The translations under genes were made by a program, and so were the position numbers. From NCBI GenBank assembly GCA_905221605.1, contig CAJNDS010002245.1, forward strand, positions 529,521 through 554,046: 24,526 bases of DNA, read 5' to 3'. Of this stretch, positions 22,448 to 24,526 are shown piece after piece; the stretch's first letter is position 1, and every line of letters starts with the position of its first letter. Under the pieces are notes generated by a model, which ran no database searches, was not told the origin of the DNA, and worked only from the letters and a program-made list of their open reading frames with translations. Source of the stretch: Symbiodinium natans. Its lineage: Eukaryota; Sar; Dinophyceae; Suessiales; Symbiodiniaceae.

Positions 22448-22478
22448 TAGGGTTTAGGGTTTAGGGTTTAGGGTTTAA
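22448..22478 (+). repeat. G array, short
   Basis: Four units. Confidence 0.92.
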
Positions 22479-22543
22479 GGCTTCTCCTTAGGATGAGATG
22501 CCTGACCCAGAGAGTCCATTCGTGGTACGATTATGGAGCTAGG

Positions 22544-22581
22544 TACCCCAAAAACCCCATTTAGTATGGTTTTTTGGGGTA
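22544..22581. repeat. Small hairpin
   Basis: TACCCCAAAAACC (22544-22556) pairs with GGTTTTTTGGGGTA (22568-22581) around a 11-base loop. It could be one end of a foldback element. Confidence 0.6.
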
Positions 22582-22869
22582 TCGAACTCCAGAATGGCAA
22601 TACAAATGGACCCTCGGGGTGATATTGCCACCTATGTGAGCGTTTCTACGTGATGCTCCAATATGCATGTGGTCTAATGTCAGCCGCGCGAATGGGCAAC
22701 CTCTGCGCGTTGCATGGTTGATGCAGCATTCTGTCGCGCCGCAATGGCACAGGCAATCTTCTGGATGGGCAGTGTTTCGGTGACGCTGGCTGCTGAAGTC
22801 TAAAGGTCGGGAGGCGGGGCCAGGGAAATTCATGTTGTTCGTGATGCTGGCATCGTGGCTGACATCCAA
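22561..22869 (-). CDS. Unidentified 102-codon frame
   Basis: ATG at 22869 on the minus strand. Third positions are fairly GC-rich and the product is rich in Cys and His (EDCLCHCGATECCINHATRR at about residues 38-57). The stop falls in the hairpin at 22544-22581. A second minus frame overlaps it. No family recognised; chance is quite possible. The 22479-23094 interval holds nothing else I can support. Confidence 0.22.
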   Translation of the reverse strand: MDVSHDASITNNMNFPGPASRPLDFSSQRHRNTAHPEDCLCHCGATECCINHATRRGCPFARLTLDHMHIGASRRNAHIGGNITPRVHLYCHSGVRYPKKPY

Positions 22870-23094
22870 GGCTCAAGACTGATGCCATTCAGGTCTAGTC
22901 TGTTCGCTGCGCCGCCTTACTTCCACGTCTGCGGAACTGTGGAATGGGTTTACAAGACAGACGCTTGAACACAGCAGTGGTTTGGGTCATTGGGCCTGCG
23001 TGCAAATCAGGGGATGTTTCGATGAGATCGAGCCGAGCATCTGCCAGGAGTGGTGCCATGCATGAGCTTTCCAGAACAGGCACTGGATGCAGGC

Positions 23095-23181
23095 CTAAAC
23101 CCTAAACCCTAAAACCCTAAACCCTAAACCCTAAACCCTAAACCCTAAACCCTAAACCCTAAACCCTAAACCCTAAACCCT
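23095..23181 (-). repeat. C array
   Basis: About twelve units, followed by a GGCGGGGCGAGGTG-rich stretch at 23206-23290. Confidence 0.94.
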
Positions 23182-23316
23182 TATAAACCCAACATATTTT
23201 TTGTCCCGGAGGGGAGGGGGTCGGGTGGGTGGGCGGGGCGAGGTGCGGCGAGGTGGGGCGAGACTTGGCGGGGTGGGCGAGGCGGGCAACTTTCGTCCGG
23301 GCCTCGCTCCAACCCC

Positions 23317-23429
23317 ATACTTGGTAGTACCCTTTTCCCTTTTTTTTGGTGCAAGGTTCCCATATAAATTTTAACCAGCCAAAAAAGGGTGCCCTCGTTA
23401 TGATATGGTTACTGGGGTACCAAGCATAC
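23317..23429. mobile_element. MITE-like element, relative of 7137-7249
   Basis: ATACTTGGTA near the left and TACCAAGCAT near the right are inverted with one mismatch. ACCCC lies just outside on each side and may be a target duplication. The core CCAGCCAAAAAAGGGTGCCC matches the 7137 element inverted. Confidence 0.5.
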
Positions 23430-23663
23430 ACCCCGAAGACTTTGCTGAGCGCATTGCTAGCCTTCAGAGTCTAGCAAGCTCAACGGTGGTGATTCGTTGA
23501 GAGAACTTGAACGGCTTCTAGCCCCATCTCATCCTTCTCGATTGCATATTGGCATCTTGTTTTGTGCACAAGTGGCCCTCCCCCTAAAAATGGCCTCGGT
23601 GCAGCACAAAGGTCGTTTCCTACAATTCTGCCATGGTCGCATGCCGGGCGCCCAGGCTGAACG
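23430..23663. other. Unique stretch, no supported gene
   Basis: Between the MITE-like element and a C array; all frames are interrupted and no splice-bounded island stands out. Confidence 0.5.
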
Positions 23664-23721
23664 CCCTAAACCCTAAACCCTAAACCCTAAATCTAAACCC
23701 TAAACCCTAAACCCTAAACCC
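23664..23721 (-). repeat. C array
   Basis: Eight units with one shortened copy. Confidence 0.94.
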
Positions 23722-23819
23722 GAGGCCAAAGTGAGTTCAGGGATCCGGGCTTCGCGTCTGGGTTTTGGTTTTGGACTTTGCGGTTGGGTGTCTTTGTGAA
23801 GATCTTGGGTATTTTTCCT

Positions 23820-23916
23820 GGGTCTTAGTAGGGAATGAGGGAATGACGGCCTTACATAATCCCTTAGTTAGAGGGTATATAAAGGGCATTTATTCCCTCA
23901 TTCCCTACTTAGAACC
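23820..23916. mobile_element. MITE-like element with long TIRs
   Basis: GTAGGGAATGAGGGAAT (23828-23844) is perfectly inverted at 23892-23908, and the match extends outward with two mismatches to 23820 and 23916. At 97 bp it has no coding capacity. The TCTTAGTAGGGAA end also occurs near 6071 and, altered, near 1858. Confidence 0.65.
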
Positions 23917-24037
23917 AGCCAGTATCTTATGACATTGGCGAGTTTTTTTCATGCGGGCTGTCCTTTTGGGGCTCACCCTACCTCATATCATCATCGCATG
24001 ATCCTCAGCCCCGAAACCCGAAAACCGAAACCTCACC

Positions 24038-24160
24038 GGTTTAGGGTTTAGGGTTTAGGGTTCGGGTTCATGGTTCAGGGTTCAGGGTTTAGGGTTAAGG
24101 TTTAGGGTCCCCAGTGGTTTAGGGTTTAGGGCCCCCAGTGGTTTAGGGTTTAGGGTTCAG
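24038..24160 (+). repeat. G array with a duplicated 24-bp unit
   Basis: TTTAGGG and TTCAGGG units. CCCCAGTGGTTTAGGGTTTA occurs twice in tandem at about 24109 and 24133. Confidence 0.9.
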
Positions 24161-24274
24161 GGTGTAGGCCCTAATTAGTGTTAGCCCTTGGGCATCTCAT
24201 CCGTGCAAAGCCAAAGCCCCGTGCTAGTCTTGCCATTGTCCCACTGCCTGTTTAATAATTGGGGGGAAAGCACC

Positions 24275-24356
24275 GCTAAACCCTAAACCCTAAACCCTAA
24301 ACCCTATAAACCCTAAACCCTATAAACCCTAAACCAAAGCTCTAAACCCTAAACCG
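24275..24356 (-). repeat. C array
   Basis: CCCTAAA units with CCCTATAAA variants. The final 170 bases hold C14 at 24496-24509 and no supported gene. Confidence 0.92.
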
Positions 24357-24526
24357 CAAAGCCAAAACGCCGAACTTGGGGGTTCGCAGACCTTCCTCGG
24401 AGCTCTTCAAGCATTTTGCAGGGGGTTTTGAAAATCGGGGGTAGTTCCTGGATTGGAGTTGGGGTTGCATGCAGGGGCACCCTACTTTGGGAATACCCCC
24501 CCCCCCCCCAATATTGCTTCTGTCAA

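Noticed and set aside
121-24356. True chromosome end or subtelomere
   Set aside because: Arrays are short, imperfect, alternate in orientation and are separated by coding-like islands throughout, so they are interstitial. A subtelomeric position cannot be excluded but is not needed.

Overview
This window looks like nuclear DNA of a eukaryote, most likely a dinoflagellate or a close alveolate relative. That placement is inferred from four things: telomere-type TTTAGGG repeats scattered throughout; very short exon-like islands; splice junctions that are mostly AG followed by G on the acceptor side, with GC used as well as GT on the donor side; and a pentatricopeptide repeat (PPR) protein of the W-containing kind common in dinoflagellates. 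Nothing in it looks prokaryotic, and I see no rRNA, no CRISPR array and no complete tRNA. The species cannot be named. Layout: about seventy arrays of the 7-mer lie across the window in both orientations, as TTTAGGG ('G array') or CCCTAAA ('C array') on the given strand. Between them lie short non-repetitive islands, many of which read as GC3-rich open exons. From about 11.77 to 20.99 kb I could join the islands by eye into a phase-consistent plus-strand PPR gene of about 13 tiny exons, several of whose repeats come out at exactly 35 residues. In that model 11 of 12 introns carry a G array toward the 5' end and a C array toward the 3' end. Each pre-mRNA intron could therefore fold into a telomere-repeat hairpin that brings the splice sites together. 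This is the most interesting signal in the window. Region by region: 0-9.8 kb has at least one further, unidentified plus-strand gene, with exon-like islands such as 42-120, 942-1037, 3172-3228, 7955-8054 and 8524-8574 and a possible terminal exon at 9625-9775. Also present are several short inverted-repeat (MITE-like) elements, a tRNA-like fragment and homopolymer tracts. The PPR gene follows at 11.3-21 kb. Its largest intron (14643-17736) holds a 1.8-kb island free of telomeric repeats, which contains a run of 28 CAG units, an inverted repeat around a small duplication, and a 242-codon open frame with a Pro-rich N-terminus and a Cys/His-rich C-terminus. The last 3.5 kb (21-24.5 kb) holds more arrays, two further MITE-like elements and only weak coding candidates. 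All exon boundaries are manual and unsupported by transcripts. In the repeat entries, strand '+' means TTTAGGG reads on the given strand and '-' means CCCTAAA does.
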